From assembly GCA_049997955.1 (NCBI GenBank), contig JAEBDY010000024.1, forward strand, positions 33,296-97,295: a stretch of DNA of 64,000 nucleotides, given 5' to 3'. Source of the DNA: Umezawaea sp049997955 (lineage in GTDB: Bacteria; Actinomycetota; Actinomycetes; Mycobacteriales; Pseudonocardiaceae). The position numbers and the translations under genes are program-made. Below are positions 8,696 through 17,045 of the stretch, piece by piece. How positions within the stretch are numbered: position 1 is the first letter of the stretch; every line of letters begins with the position of its first letter. A model generated the notes under the pieces. It ran no database searches, was not told the origin of the DNA, and saw only the letters and a list, made by a program, of their open reading frames with translations.

Positions 8696-10338
8696 CCGTC
8701 GCCCCGAGCGTCGTCGCCGCGCTGCCGCAGTACCAGGTGGGCGAGCAGATCGGCCACGGCGGCATGGGCGTGGTGTACGCGGCCGTGCACCGGCCGCTCG
8801 GCCGTCCCGTCGCGATCAAGCGCCTCCCCGGCCTGCTGGCCGAGGACCAGAAGATGAGCGCACGCTTCGAGCACGAGGCCAGGCTGCTCGCGCGGCTGGA
8901 CCACCCGCACATCGTGCCGGTCTACGACTACGTGCAGAACCACGGCGAGCACCTGCTCGTGATGGAGAAGCTCGACGGCGGGACCGTCTGGTCGAAGTTC
9001 AGCGAGGAGGGCGTCACCGCCGGGCAGGCGTGCGCGATCGGCCTCGCGACGCTGTCCGGCCTGCACGCCGCGCACGTCGCGGGCGTGCTGCACCTGGACG
9101 TGAAGCCGAAGAACCTGCTGTTCACCTCCTCCGGCGTCCTCAAGGTCGCCGACTTCGGCATCTCGCAGGTCGTCAGCGAGGGCGCGACCCTGATGACGCA
9201 CGCCGGGCAGGTGCTCGGCACGCCCGCGTACATCGCGCCCGAACAGGCGCTGGGCAACCCGCTCACGCCCGCCGCCGACGTCTACGGCACCGGCACCGTC
9301 CTCTACGAGCTGCTCTCGGGCACGCTGCCGTTCGAGAGCGGCGGCGGTGCGCTCGCCATGATCCAGCGGCACGTCTACCAGGAGCCGCGCCCGCTCGGCC
9401 CGTCCGTGCCGAGGCCGCTGGCCGAGGTCGTGATGCGCAGCCTGGAGCGCGAACCGCAGGCGCGCTACCGCAACGCGGAGACGTTCGCGATCGACCTGGC
9501 GGGCGCCGCCGCGCAGGTGTTCGGCTCCGACTGGCTCACCCGACTCGGCGTCCGCGTCCACCTGTCGCCTGCCGTCGCCACGGGCAGCACCCGCCCGTCC
9601 CCGCACCCCACGCAACCGCGCGAGACCCTGGCGCTGAACCGGGTGCGCGGCACGGTGGTGGACAGCCCGCCGGTCACCCAGATCGGCAGCCAGACCCTCA
9701 TCCCGGCCAGCTCCGTCCTCGCCGCGGGCCCCCCGGCGCGCAAGACCTCGCGCTGGTTCGCGCTCGCCGGCGGGCTGACCGCGATCCTCATGCTGGTGCT
9801 GCCGTTCACCGTCACCGGTCGCGACCTGCCGACCCTGAGCCGCGACCTCAGCCAGCCGGTCGTGCTGGACCAGTTCTCCACCACCGCTCCCGTCGGGATG
9901 ACCATCACCGCGGCGGGGGTGACCCTGGCGAACGTCGAGGGCAACCCGGTCACGGGTCTGGAACTGCCGGGTGTGACCCGCTGGATCGTCGGCGGCGCGG
10001 CCGTCGCCACGGTGACGGGGGCGACGGGGGAGCAGGAGTACCTGCTCAAGCCGCCGGCGAACCCGATGCTCAGCATGATGGGCGTGGGCAGCGCGGTCGT
10101 GCTGCTGTTCACCCTCGCCTACCTGGAGTCGATCCTGCGCTCCCTGCGCCGCCGCCAGGCGGGTGCGGGCGCGGTCGTCATGGCCGCGCCACTGGGCTTC
10201 GGCCTCGGGGTCGCGGTGTGGCTCCTGCCGACCGTGCTCCTGCGCAACGAACCAGCGCTCCTGCCCACCCTGGCGTGCGCGCTGCTCGGCGCGATCTCGG
10301 CCGTCTGCGTCGCCGTCGCCACCCGACGAACCGCCTAG
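8692..10338 (+). CDS. Membrane Ser/Thr protein kinase (PknB-like) with four-helix C-terminal domain
   Basis: This 548-residue protein has an N-terminal kinase domain (about 14-270): glycine loop IGHGGMGVVY (20-29), catalytic Lys43, Glu62, catalytic loop HLDVKPKNL with Asp136, DFG 154-156 and the APE-like IAPEQ. The usual HRD arginine is Leu135, so activation-loop control may be atypical. A Pro/Thr-rich juxtamembrane segment leads to a transmembrane helix (about 355-374), an outside loop of ~85 residues and three more helices (about 463-480, 495-517, 521-543). No PASTA repeats are visible. GTG 8692 overlaps the previous stop. Confidence 0.92.
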   Translation: MTVAPSVVAALPQYQVGEQIGHGGMGVVYAAVHRPLGRPVAIKRLPGLLAEDQKMSARFEHEARLLARLDHPHIVPVYDYVQNHGEHLLVMEKLDGGTVWSKFSEEGVTAGQACAIGLATLSGLHAAHVAGVLHLDVKPKNLLFTSSGVLKVADFGISQVVSEGATLMTHAGQVLGTPAYIAPEQALGNPLTPAADVYGTGTVLYELLSGTLPFESGGGALAMIQRHVYQEPRPLGPSVPRPLAEVVMRSLEREPQARYRNAETFAIDLAGAAAQVFGSDWLTRLGVRVHLSPAVATGSTRPSPHPTQPRETLALNRVRGTVVDSPPVTQIGSQTLIPASSVLAAGPPARKTSRWFALAGGLTAILMLVLPFTVTGRDLPTLSRDLSQPVVLDQFSTTAPVGMTITAAGVTLANVEGNPVTGLELPGVTRWIVGGAAVATVTGATGEQEYLLKPPANPMLSMMGVGSAVVLLFTLAYLESILRSLRRRQAGAGAVVMAAPLGFGLGVAVWLLPTVLLRNEPALLPTLACALLGAISAVCVAVATRRTA

Positions 10339-10345
10339 CGGCCGG

Positions 10346-10379
10346 GTCCGCACGTGGGCCGCGAAGCCCACGTGCGGAC
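10346..10379. terminator. Bidirectional hairpin terminator between kinase genes
   Basis: A 14-bp perfect stem (GTCCGCACGTGGGC) with a 6-nt loop lies in the 45-bp gap between the converging Ser/Thr kinase and histidine kinase genes. Confidence 0.85.
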
Positions 10380-10383
10380 TCCG

Positions 10384-11643
10384 CTACCGCAGGGTCGGGA
10401 GGGTCATCCGCACGGTGAAGCCGCCGTCGTCCGCGGGGCCCGCCTCGAACGTGCCGCCGAGCAGGTCCGCGCGCTCGCGCAGCCCCATCAGACCGTGGCC
10501 GCCGCTGGGGAGGGCCGGTGAGGTCTGCACGGGCGGCGGGCCGTTGCGGACCTCGACCCGCAGCTCGTCGTCGTCCAGGTCGACGCGCACGCTCACCACG
10601 GAGCCGTTGGCGTGCTTGCGGATGTTGGTCAGCGCCTCCTGCACGGTCCGGTACGCCGCGCCCGAGATCGGCGCGGGCACCTTCGCCGAGCCGAGCACGG
10701 TCAGCTTCACGGCCATGCCGGAGCCCGCGACCAGCTGCGGCAGCTCGTCCACGCCGGGTTGCGGCGAATCGTCGCCGCTGGTCGTGCGGAGCACGCTGAC
10801 CAGCTGCCGCAGCTCGTCCAGCGTCCTCGTGCTGAGCATCCGGATCGTGCCCGCGACCTGCTTCGAGTTCGCGTCGACCGCCGCGACGCGCAAGGCGCCC
10901 GCCTGCATCGCGATCAGGCTGACCTGGTGCGACACCACGTCGTGCATCTCCCTGGCCAGCCGCGCGCGTTCGTCGGCGCGGATGGCGTGGGCGTGCAGCA
11001 GGCGTTCGCGCTCCCGGCTCACGGCCAGTTCGGCGATGCGGGTGGACAGCTCCTCCCGCGCGTGCGCGAGCAGCGCGATGGCGAGCGGGAGCCCGGCGAC
11101 GAGGAAGCCGTAGATGGCGTTGTGGACGTGCTGCTGCCACTCGGCCGCGAGGAACTTGTCCGGTGGCCACCAGAAGAAGCGGGCCGCCCACACCATCGCC
11201 GCGCCGACGAGCGTCTGCCAGCCGAGAGCCTTGCGGCGGGCGACCGTGCCCAGCGCGATCATCGCCGCGAGCTCCGACCAGCCGACGAAGAAGCCCGGCA
11301 CCGTCAGCAGGAGCGTGAGGAACGGGAACCTGCGGCGCAGCACGAGCGCCGCCGCCGCGACCCCGGACAGCACCAGCGAGTACAACTCCGCGTCGCGGTT
11401 CCAGCTGTACCCGAGCCACACGTCCGCGGCGCCGACCAGCACCGCGGCGATGTCCAGCAGCAACCGCCGGTGCCTGGTGAGCCACTCCCACCGCCCGCGA
11501 GCCGGTTTTCCGACGAGTGCCGTGGCGACCACGGGCACGTCGGCTCCGGGCCGTTTCCGCACCGCGTTGCCGACCAGGACCCGACCTCCGGAGTCACCCA
11601 CTTGCCGATCCTCACCGTACTGCGCCGGTGTCACGGTTGGCAT
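10384..11643 (-). CDS. NarL/DesK-type sensor histidine kinase without an adjacent regulator
   Basis: This 419-residue protein has an N-terminal region with four to five hydrophobic helices (about 55-190) and a coiled-coil segment. The HisKA_3 dimerisation domain has the phospho-acceptor His in REMHDVVSHQVSLI. A HATPase domain follows, with ALTNIRKHANG (N box) and GHGLMGLRERADLLGG (G box). These kinases normally phosphorylate a NarL-family response regulator in the next gene, but none is present on either side. The start at ATG 11643 follows GAAAGGG; longer in-frame starts lack a ribosome site. It is transcribed divergently from phoD. Confidence 0.9.
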   Translation of the reverse strand: MPTVTPAQYGEDRQVGDSGGRVLVGNAVRKRPGADVPVVATALVGKPARGRWEWLTRHRRLLLDIAAVLVGAADVWLGYSWNRDAELYSLVLSGVAAAALVLRRRFPFLTLLLTVPGFFVGWSELAAMIALGTVARRKALGWQTLVGAAMVWAARFFWWPPDKFLAAEWQQHVHNAIYGFLVAGLPLAIALLAHAREELSTRIAELAVSRERERLLHAHAIRADERARLAREMHDVVSHQVSLIAMQAGALRVAAVDANSKQVAGTIRMLSTRTLDELRQLVSVLRTTSGDDSPQPGVDELPQLVAGSGMAVKLTVLGSAKVPAPISGAAYRTVQEALTNIRKHANGSVVSVRVDLDDDELRVEVRNGPPPVQTSPALPSGGHGLMGLRERADLLGGTFEAGPADDGGFTVRMTLPTLR

Positions 11644-11968
11644 GGTCGCCCTTTCGCCCCGGCGCACCTGACGTGCCCCGTTACCCATGGAGACGAGTCG
11701 ACCACGGGAATGGGACGTTCGACCCTCCAGAACACGGCACAAATGTGCGGACGCACATGTCAAGCGGGCGAACAGCGCACCTGGGTCTCGACGAACACCC
11801 GCACCGCCTCCCGCCGATCGGCGGCGCGCCGCCCGACGGCCCGTGGGCCACGTCCTCGTGCCGCGGTCCCTTCGGTGGACCCGACCCTTGGGCCGATCCC
11901 GCCCATGGCCTCCGTCCGCTTCGCTATGGTGCGTCCGCGAACCGGGGGATGATCAAGAGGGGACACCT
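11644..11968. promoter_or_regulatory. Divergent region between histidine kinase and phoD with a 16-bp palindrome
   Basis: The 325-bp region must hold both promoters. Its main landmark is ATGTGCGGACGCACAT at 11743-11758, with 7-bp perfect arms and a 2-bp centre, a shape typical of a dimeric repressor site. The phoD ribosome site AGAGGGG lies at 11956-11962. I see no confident -35/-10 pair. Confidence 0.45.
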
Positions 11969-13543
11969 GTGTCCGAATTCGTGCTCACTCGACGCCAAGC
12001 GCTGGTAGGCGCGGCCGTGACCGTCGGCACGGCGCTGGTCGGGGCGTCGTCCGCCACTGCTGCCCCGGTGGCGGAGACCGCCGATCCGTTCCCGCTCGGG
12101 GTGGCCAGCGGTGACCCGCTGCCGGGCGGGGTCGTGCTGTGGACCCGCCTGCTCCGGGCGACGGGACCGCTGCCGGACCACGCGATCCCGGTGGGCTGGC
12201 AGATCGCGGAGGACGAGCGGTTCAGCCGGGTGGCGCGGGCGGGCGTCGCGGCGGCCCGCCCGGAGTTCGCGCACTCGGTGCACGTCGACGTGCGGGGCCT
12301 GCGCCCCGGTCGGGAGTACTTCTACCGGTTCCGGTCCGGCGCTCACCTGAGCCCGGTGGGGCGGACCAGGACCACGGGGTCCGACGAGCGCCTGCGGCTG
12401 GGTGTGGTGTCCTGCCAGGACTTCCAGAACGGCTACTGGCCCGCCTACCTCGGACTGGCCGCCGAGGACCTGGACGTGGTGCTGCACCTCGGCGACTACA
12501 TCTACGAGAACGACCCCGGCAGCCGCTTCGCCGACCGGGTGCACACCACGCCGGAAACGCCGGGGCTCGGCCAGCTGCGCACCCTCGCGGACTACCGGGC
12601 CCGGCACGCGCAGTACAAGGGCGATCCCGCGCTGCGGGCCGCGCACGCCGCCCATCCGTTCGTGTCCACCTGGGACGACCACGAGGTGGAGAGCAACCAC
12701 GCGGGCCTGGTCGACGAGGCGGACGACACCGGCGCCGAACACCAGACCCCGGAGGAGTTCGCCGTCCAGCGGGCCGCCGGCTACCAGGCCTACTACGAGC
12801 ACATGCCGATCAGGGCGACCCCGGTGCCCGGTTCCGGCGGGCTGCGGATCTACCGGCGGTTCGACTTCGGCCGCCTGGTCCGGCTGAACGTGCTGGACAC
12901 CCGCCAGTACCGCACCCCGCAGCCCGGCGGGTTCCCGGACAACATCGGGCCCGAGCAGCCCGGCGTGGGCAACACCACCGGCACCCTCACCGGCGCCGAG
13001 CAGGAAGCGTGGCTCGACGCGGGCCTCACGGGGTCGCCCGCCCGGTGGAACGTGATCGCGCAGCAGGTCATGATGGCCCGCACCCGGCTGCCCAACCCGT
13101 TCCCGCCGCACGTCCCGCCGACGCTGGTCAACCTCGACCAGTGGGACGGCTACCAGCCGCACCGCGAGCGGCTGCTGCGGTTCGTCGAGCAGGCCGGGGT
13201 GGCCAACCCGGTCGTCCTCGCCGGTGACATCCACTCGACCTGGGTCAACGAGCTCAGGACGAACTTCGACGACCTCGGCTCGCCGCCCGTGGCCGCCGAG
13301 TTCGTCGGCACCTCGATCAGCTCCGACTTCCCGGCCGCGCTGGACGGTCCGGTCAAGGCGGCCAACCCGCACGTGCGGTACTTCGACGGTCTCAAGCGCG
13401 GGTACCTGCGCTGCGAGGTCGACCGCGACCAGTGGCGCACGGACGTCCGGAACGTGGACACCATCGACGTCCGGGACGCCCCGACCACGACAGCGGCGTC
13501 CTTCGTCGTGGAGGCCGGTCGTTCGGTGATCCACCCGGCGTGA
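11969..13543 (+). CDS. phoD: Tat-exported alkaline phosphatase/phosphodiesterase PhoD
   Basis: This 524-residue protein starts at GTG 11969, 6 nt after AGAGGGG. The N-terminus carries a twin-arginine signal (TRRQALVG at 7-14, hydrophobic stretch, ATAAPVA), as in PhoD enzymes, which fold with metals before export. A PhoD-N beta domain (about 35-125) precedes the metallophosphatase domain with GVVSCQDFQNGYW, LHLGDYIYEN, WDDHEVESN and the C-terminal LAGDIHSTW, all metal-ligand motifs. It hydrolyses phosphate mono- or diesters outside the cell. A longer frame beginning at 11687 is rejected because it adds an improbable leader before the Tat signal. Confidence 0.95.
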   Translation: MSEFVLTRRQALVGAAVTVGTALVGASSATAAPVAETADPFPLGVASGDPLPGGVVLWTRLLRATGPLPDHAIPVGWQIAEDERFSRVARAGVAAARPEFAHSVHVDVRGLRPGREYFYRFRSGAHLSPVGRTRTTGSDERLRLGVVSCQDFQNGYWPAYLGLAAEDLDVVLHLGDYIYENDPGSRFADRVHTTPETPGLGQLRTLADYRARHAQYKGDPALRAAHAAHPFVSTWDDHEVESNHAGLVDEADDTGAEHQTPEEFAVQRAAGYQAYYEHMPIRATPVPGSGGLRIYRRFDFGRLVRLNVLDTRQYRTPQPGGFPDNIGPEQPGVGNTTGTLTGAEQEAWLDAGLTGSPARWNVIAQQVMMARTRLPNPFPPHVPPTLVNLDQWDGYQPHRERLLRFVEQAGVANPVVLAGDIHSTWVNELRTNFDDLGSPPVAAEFVGTSISSDFPAALDGPVKAANPHVRYFDGLKRGYLRCEVDRDQWRTDVRNVDTIDVRDAPTTTAASFVVEAGRSVIHPA

Positions 13544-13549
13544 CCGGCG

Positions 13550-13588
13550 CGGTGTTCGGCGCCCCCGCACCGGGGGCGCCGAACACCG
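13550..13588. terminator. Bidirectional hairpin terminator between phoD and pgl
   Basis: An 18-bp perfect stem (13550-13567 with 13571-13588) encloses a 3-nt loop and fills almost the whole gap between these converging genes. Confidence 0.88.
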
Positions 13589-14368
13589 TCAGGCCAGTGG
13601 CGGGGTGAAGAGGTCCGGCACCTCGGACGCCGCGGTGGTGTCCAGGAGCCAGAGGGTGCGGTGCCCGCCCGTCGCTCCCGCCGCGGGGAGTTGGACCTCG
13701 CCCGCGCCGGTCAGGGCCATCGCCACGGCGGCCGCTTTCGCGTCACCGGTGGTCATGAGCCACACCTCTTGCGCCCGCCGGATCGCGGGCAGGGTCAGCG
13801 ACACGCGCGTGGGCGGCGGCTTGGGGCAGTCGCGCACCGCCACCACCGAGCGCTCCCGCTCGTGCACCGCGGGGGAGTCGGGGAAGATCGAGGCCACGTG
13901 GCCCTCTTCGCCCACGCCCAGCAGCAGCACGTCGAACGACGGCACCGAGCCGTGGTCCTCCGGCCTGGCGGCGGCCGCGAGCGCGTCGGCGTAGGCCTCC
14001 GCCGCCGCGTCGGGGTCGTCGCCGAAGGCGCCGTCGGACGGTTCCACCGCGTGGACCCTCGCGGGGTCCACCGGAACGTGGTCCAGCAGCGCCGCTCGGG
14101 CCTGGGTCTCGTTGCGGTCCGGGTGGCCCGCGGGCAGGAAGCGCTCGTCGCCCCAGTAGAGGTCGACCTTGCCCCAGTCCACGGCGTGCAGCGCGGGCAG
14201 TGCCCGCAGGTGCTCCAGGACCGCCGTTCCGGTGCGGCCACCGGTGAGCACGACCGACGCGGAACCCCGCGCCGCCTGCGCGTCGACCAGTCGGGTCAGC
14301 AGGCGTGCGGCCGTGGCGGCGGCCAGGAGGTCGCCGCCACGGTGCACCACCACCTGCGGGTCGTTCAC
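13589..14368 (-). CDS. pgl: 6-Phosphogluconolactonase
   Basis: This 259-residue protein hydrolyses 6-phosphogluconolactone, the second step of the oxidative pentose phosphate pathway. VVLTGGRTGTAVLEHL (phosphate-binding loop), DLYWGDERFLPAGHPDRN and LLLGVGEEGHVASIFP are the family signatures. The GTG start at 14368 overlaps the opcA stop (GTGA). This is the last gene of the tkt-tal-pgi-zwf-opcA-pgl operon, and a strong terminator follows at once. Confidence 0.96.
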   Translation of the reverse strand: MNDPQVVVHRGGDLLAAATAARLLTRLVDAQAARGSASVVLTGGRTGTAVLEHLRALPALHAVDWGKVDLYWGDERFLPAGHPDRNETQARAALLDHVPVDPARVHAVEPSDGAFGDDPDAAAEAYADALAAAARPEDHGSVPSFDVLLLGVGEEGHVASIFPDSPAVHERERSVVAVRDCPKPPPTRVSLTLPAIRRAQEVWLMTTGDAKAAAVAMALTGAGEVQLPAAGATGGHRTLWLLDTTAASEVPDLFTPPLA

Positions 14369-15498
14369 GAACTCGCCTTCGAAGCCGAGGGCTTCGAGTC
14401 CTTGGACTTGGCCGCGACGGTCTTGGGACCGGCGGACTTGGAGGCCGCCGCCGTCTTCGCCGCCTTGGGGGCCGGGGCTTCCTTCGACTCGGCCTCGGCC
14501 TTGGCAGCGGCCTTCGCGCTGGCCGGGACCTTCGCCACCGGGGGCTTCCGGGACACCGCGGGCTTGGCCGACGGGGTGCGGCCGCGGACGACCTTGCCCA
14601 ACGACTTCAGCGCCATCTCGTACACCTCGTCGGGGTCCAGGCGGCGCAGCTCCTCCGCCAGGCAGTCGCGGATGGACCGGCGCTGCAACGCCACCCGGCG
14701 CTCCGGCTGGCCGGGCTGCACCAGGGTGCCCACCCGCCCGTCCGGACGGGACAGCTGCACGCCACCGGACTTCCGGTCGAGCGAGACGAGGCAGATGCCC
14801 TCGCCGCGCACGGCCTTGGTGCGCTTGACCGGGATCTTCAGCCCGGACGCCAGCCACGCCGCCAGCAGCTCGGTGGACGGGGAGTCCGCCTCGCCGCTGA
14901 CCTCGGCGTCCAGCACCCGCTCGAACGGCGGCAGGTCCAGCGCCGAGGCGAGCATGGCCCGCCACAGCGTGAGCCGCGTCCACGCGAGGTCCGTGTCGCC
15001 CGGCGTGTAGGCGGTGCGGCGCTGTTCGAGGGCCTTGATCGGGTTCTTCTCGGCGGCGGCGTCGGTGATCCGCCGCTGGGCGAGCACGCCGATCGGGTCC
15101 TTCGCGGGCACCGCGGGGCCTTCGAACGGCCACCACGCCACCACGGGGGTGTCCGGCAGCAGCAGCGGGACGACGCAGCTCGCGCCCTCGTCCGCCAGCT
15201 CGCCGTACAGGCGCAGCACGATGACCTCGCTGGCGCCCGCGTCACCGCCCACGCGGATCTGGGCGTCCAACCGCGGGGACGCCTTGCGGGCCCCGCGGGC
15301 CACCACGATCACCCGGCACGGGTGTTCGCGGCTGGCGTCGTTGGCCGCTTCCACGGCCTCCTCGGTCTTCGCGCCGTCGTCGGTGACGATCACCAGCGTC
15401 AGCACGCGCCCGAGGGTGACGGCGCCACCCTCGTCGCGCAGCCGGACGAGCTTGCTGTTGATGCGTGAGGTGGTCGTCGACGGCAGGTCGATGATCAC
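14365..15498 (-). CDS. opcA: OpcA, glucose-6-phosphate dehydrogenase assembly protein, with Lys/Ala-rich tail
   Basis: OpcA supports assembly or activity of glucose-6-phosphate dehydrogenase in actinobacteria and cyanobacteria. Of 377 residues, about the first 305 match the usual protein (MIIDLPSTTTSRINSKLV at the start, PDTPVVAWWPFEGP, DLAWTRLTLWRAMLASALD). The last ~72 residues are a low-complexity extension of Ala, Lys, Ser and Pro resembling the histone-like tails of some actinobacterial proteins. The GTG start overlaps the zwf stop. Confidence 0.95.
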   Translation of the reverse strand: MIIDLPSTTTSRINSKLVRLRDEGGAVTLGRVLTLVIVTDDGAKTEEAVEAANDASREHPCRVIVVARGARKASPRLDAQIRVGGDAGASEVIVLRLYGELADEGASCVVPLLLPDTPVVAWWPFEGPAVPAKDPIGVLAQRRITDAAAEKNPIKALEQRRTAYTPGDTDLAWTRLTLWRAMLASALDLPPFERVLDAEVSGEADSPSTELLAAWLASGLKIPVKRTKAVRGEGICLVSLDRKSGGVQLSRPDGRVGTLVQPGQPERRVALQRRSIRDCLAEELRRLDPDEVYEMALKSLGKVVRGRTPSAKPAVSRKPPVAKVPASAKAAAKAEAESKEAPAPKAAKTAAASKSAGPKTVAAKSKDSKPSASKASS

Positions 15499-17045
15499 GG
15501 TCGCCTCCAGTTTCGCCCGGTGCGGGCGACCATCGCGTCAGCAGTCGGTGGACCCCAGGTGCCCGCCTTGTACGGCTCCAGGCCGGGCTCGTCCTTCTTC
15601 GCCCAGTGCTCCAGGATCGGGTCGAGGATCTCCCACGACAGCTCGACCTCGTCGTTCTTGGGGAACAGCGAGGGCTCGCCGAGGAGCACGTCGAGCAGGA
15701 GCCGCTCGTACGCCTCGGGCGACGACTCGGTGAACGCGTGGCCGTAGCCGAAGTCCATCGTGACGTCGCGGACCTCCATCGTGTTGCCCGGCACCTTCGA
15801 GCCGAACCGGATGGTGACGCCCTCGTCCGGCTGCACGCGCACGACGAGCGCGTTCTGGCCGAGTTCCTCGGTCGCGGTGTCGTCGAACGGCAGGTGCGGC
15901 GCGCGCTTGAACACCACGGCCACCTCCGTCACCCGGCGGCCGAGGCGCTTGCCGGTGCGCAGGTAGAACGGCACACCCGCCCAGCGCCGCGTGTTGACGC
16001 CGACGGTGATGGCGCCGAACGTCTCCGTCTTCGACTGGGGCGAGAAACCGCCCTCCTCCAGCAGACCGGGCACCTTCTGCCCGCCCTGCCAGCCGCCGGT
16101 GTACTGGCCGCGCGCCGACGTCTCGCCGTAGGGCTCCAACGGCTTGGTCGCCGAGAGGACCTTGACCTTCTCCGCCCGCAGGTCCGACGGCGCGAAGGAG
16201 ACGGGCTCCTCCATCGCGGTCAGCGCCAGCAGCTGGAGCAGGTGGTTCTGGATCACGTCGCGGGTCGCGCCGATGCCGTCGTAGTACCCCGCGCGACCGC
16301 CGAGACCGATGTCCTCGGCCATGGTGATCTGCACGTGGTCCACGTAGTTCGCGTTCCAGATGGGTTCGTACAGCTGGTTCGCGAAGCGCAGCGCCAGGAT
16401 GTTCTGGACGGTCTCCTTGCCGAGGTAGTGGTCGATGCGGAACACCGACTCCTCGGGGAAGACGTCGTTCACGGTCTTGTTGAGCTGCTTCGCGCTCGTC
16501 AGGTCGTGGCCGAACGGCTTCTCGATGACCACGCGCCGCCACTGCGACGGGGTGTCGCCGGGCGGCTTCGCGAGACCGGACCGCTTGAGCTGGTTGATCA
16601 CCAGCGGGAACGCGCTCGGCGGCACCGACAGGTAGAACGCGTGGTTGCCGCCCGTGCCCCGCTCGCGGTCGAGGTCGGCGACGGTGGTCGCCAGGTTGTC
16701 GAACGCCGAGTCGTCGTCGAAGCTGCCCTGCACGAACCGGATGCCCTCGGCGAGCTGCTCCCACACGGCTTCCCGGAACGGGGTCCGCGCGTGCTCCTTG
16801 ACGGCCTCGTACACGACCTGCATGAAGTCCTGGTCGGCCCAGTCGCGGCGGGCGAAGCCGACGAGCGCGAAGCCCGGCGGCAGCAGGCCGCGGTTGGCCA
16901 GGTCGTAGATCGCGGGCATGAGCTTCTTGCGCGACAGGTCACCGGTGACACCGAAGATCACCAGCCCGCACGGCCCCGCGATGCGGGGGAGCCGCTTGTC
17001 GCGGGGGTCGCGCAGGGGGTTGCGCCACTTCGTGGACGAAGTCAT
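15495..17045 (-). CDS. zwf: Glucose-6-phosphate 1-dehydrogenase
   Basis: This 516-residue enzyme makes NADPH from glucose 6-phosphate. The nucleotide-binding IFGVTGDLSRKKLMPAIYDL, the EKPFGHDLTSA segment and the active-site signature RIDHYLGKETVQN are intact. The ATG start at 17045 follows an AGGAGG site and overlaps the pgi stop (ATGA). Its place between pgi and opcA fits the oxidative pentose phosphate role. Confidence 0.98.
   Translation of the reverse strand: MTSSTKWRNPLRDPRDKRLPRIAGPCGLVIFGVTGDLSRKKLMPAIYDLANRGLLPPGFALVGFARRDWADQDFMQVVYEAVKEHARTPFREAVWEQLAEGIRFVQGSFDDDSAFDNLATTVADLDRERGTGGNHAFYLSVPPSAFPLVINQLKRSGLAKPPGDTPSQWRRVVIEKPFGHDLTSAKQLNKTVNDVFPEESVFRIDHYLGKETVQNILALRFANQLYEPIWNANYVDHVQITMAEDIGLGGRAGYYDGIGATRDVIQNHLLQLLALTAMEEPVSFAPSDLRAEKVKVLSATKPLEPYGETSARGQYTGGWQGGQKVPGLLEEGGFSPQSKTETFGAITVGVNTRRWAGVPFYLRTGKRLGRRVTEVAVVFKRAPHLPFDDTATEELGQNALVVRVQPDEGVTIRFGSKVPGNTMEVRDVTMDFGYGHAFTESSPEAYERLLLDVLLGEPSLFPKNDEVELSWEILDPILEHWAKKDEPGLEPYKAGTWGPPTADAMVARTGRNWRRP

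Noticed and set aside
11687..11968. Upstream extension of PhoD by 94 residues
   Set aside because: It would bury the twin-arginine signal inside the protein. GTG 11969 has a good ribosome site.
10339..13588. Response regulator partner for the histidine kinase
   Set aside because: Both flanks were read; only the Ser/Thr kinase and phoD are present.
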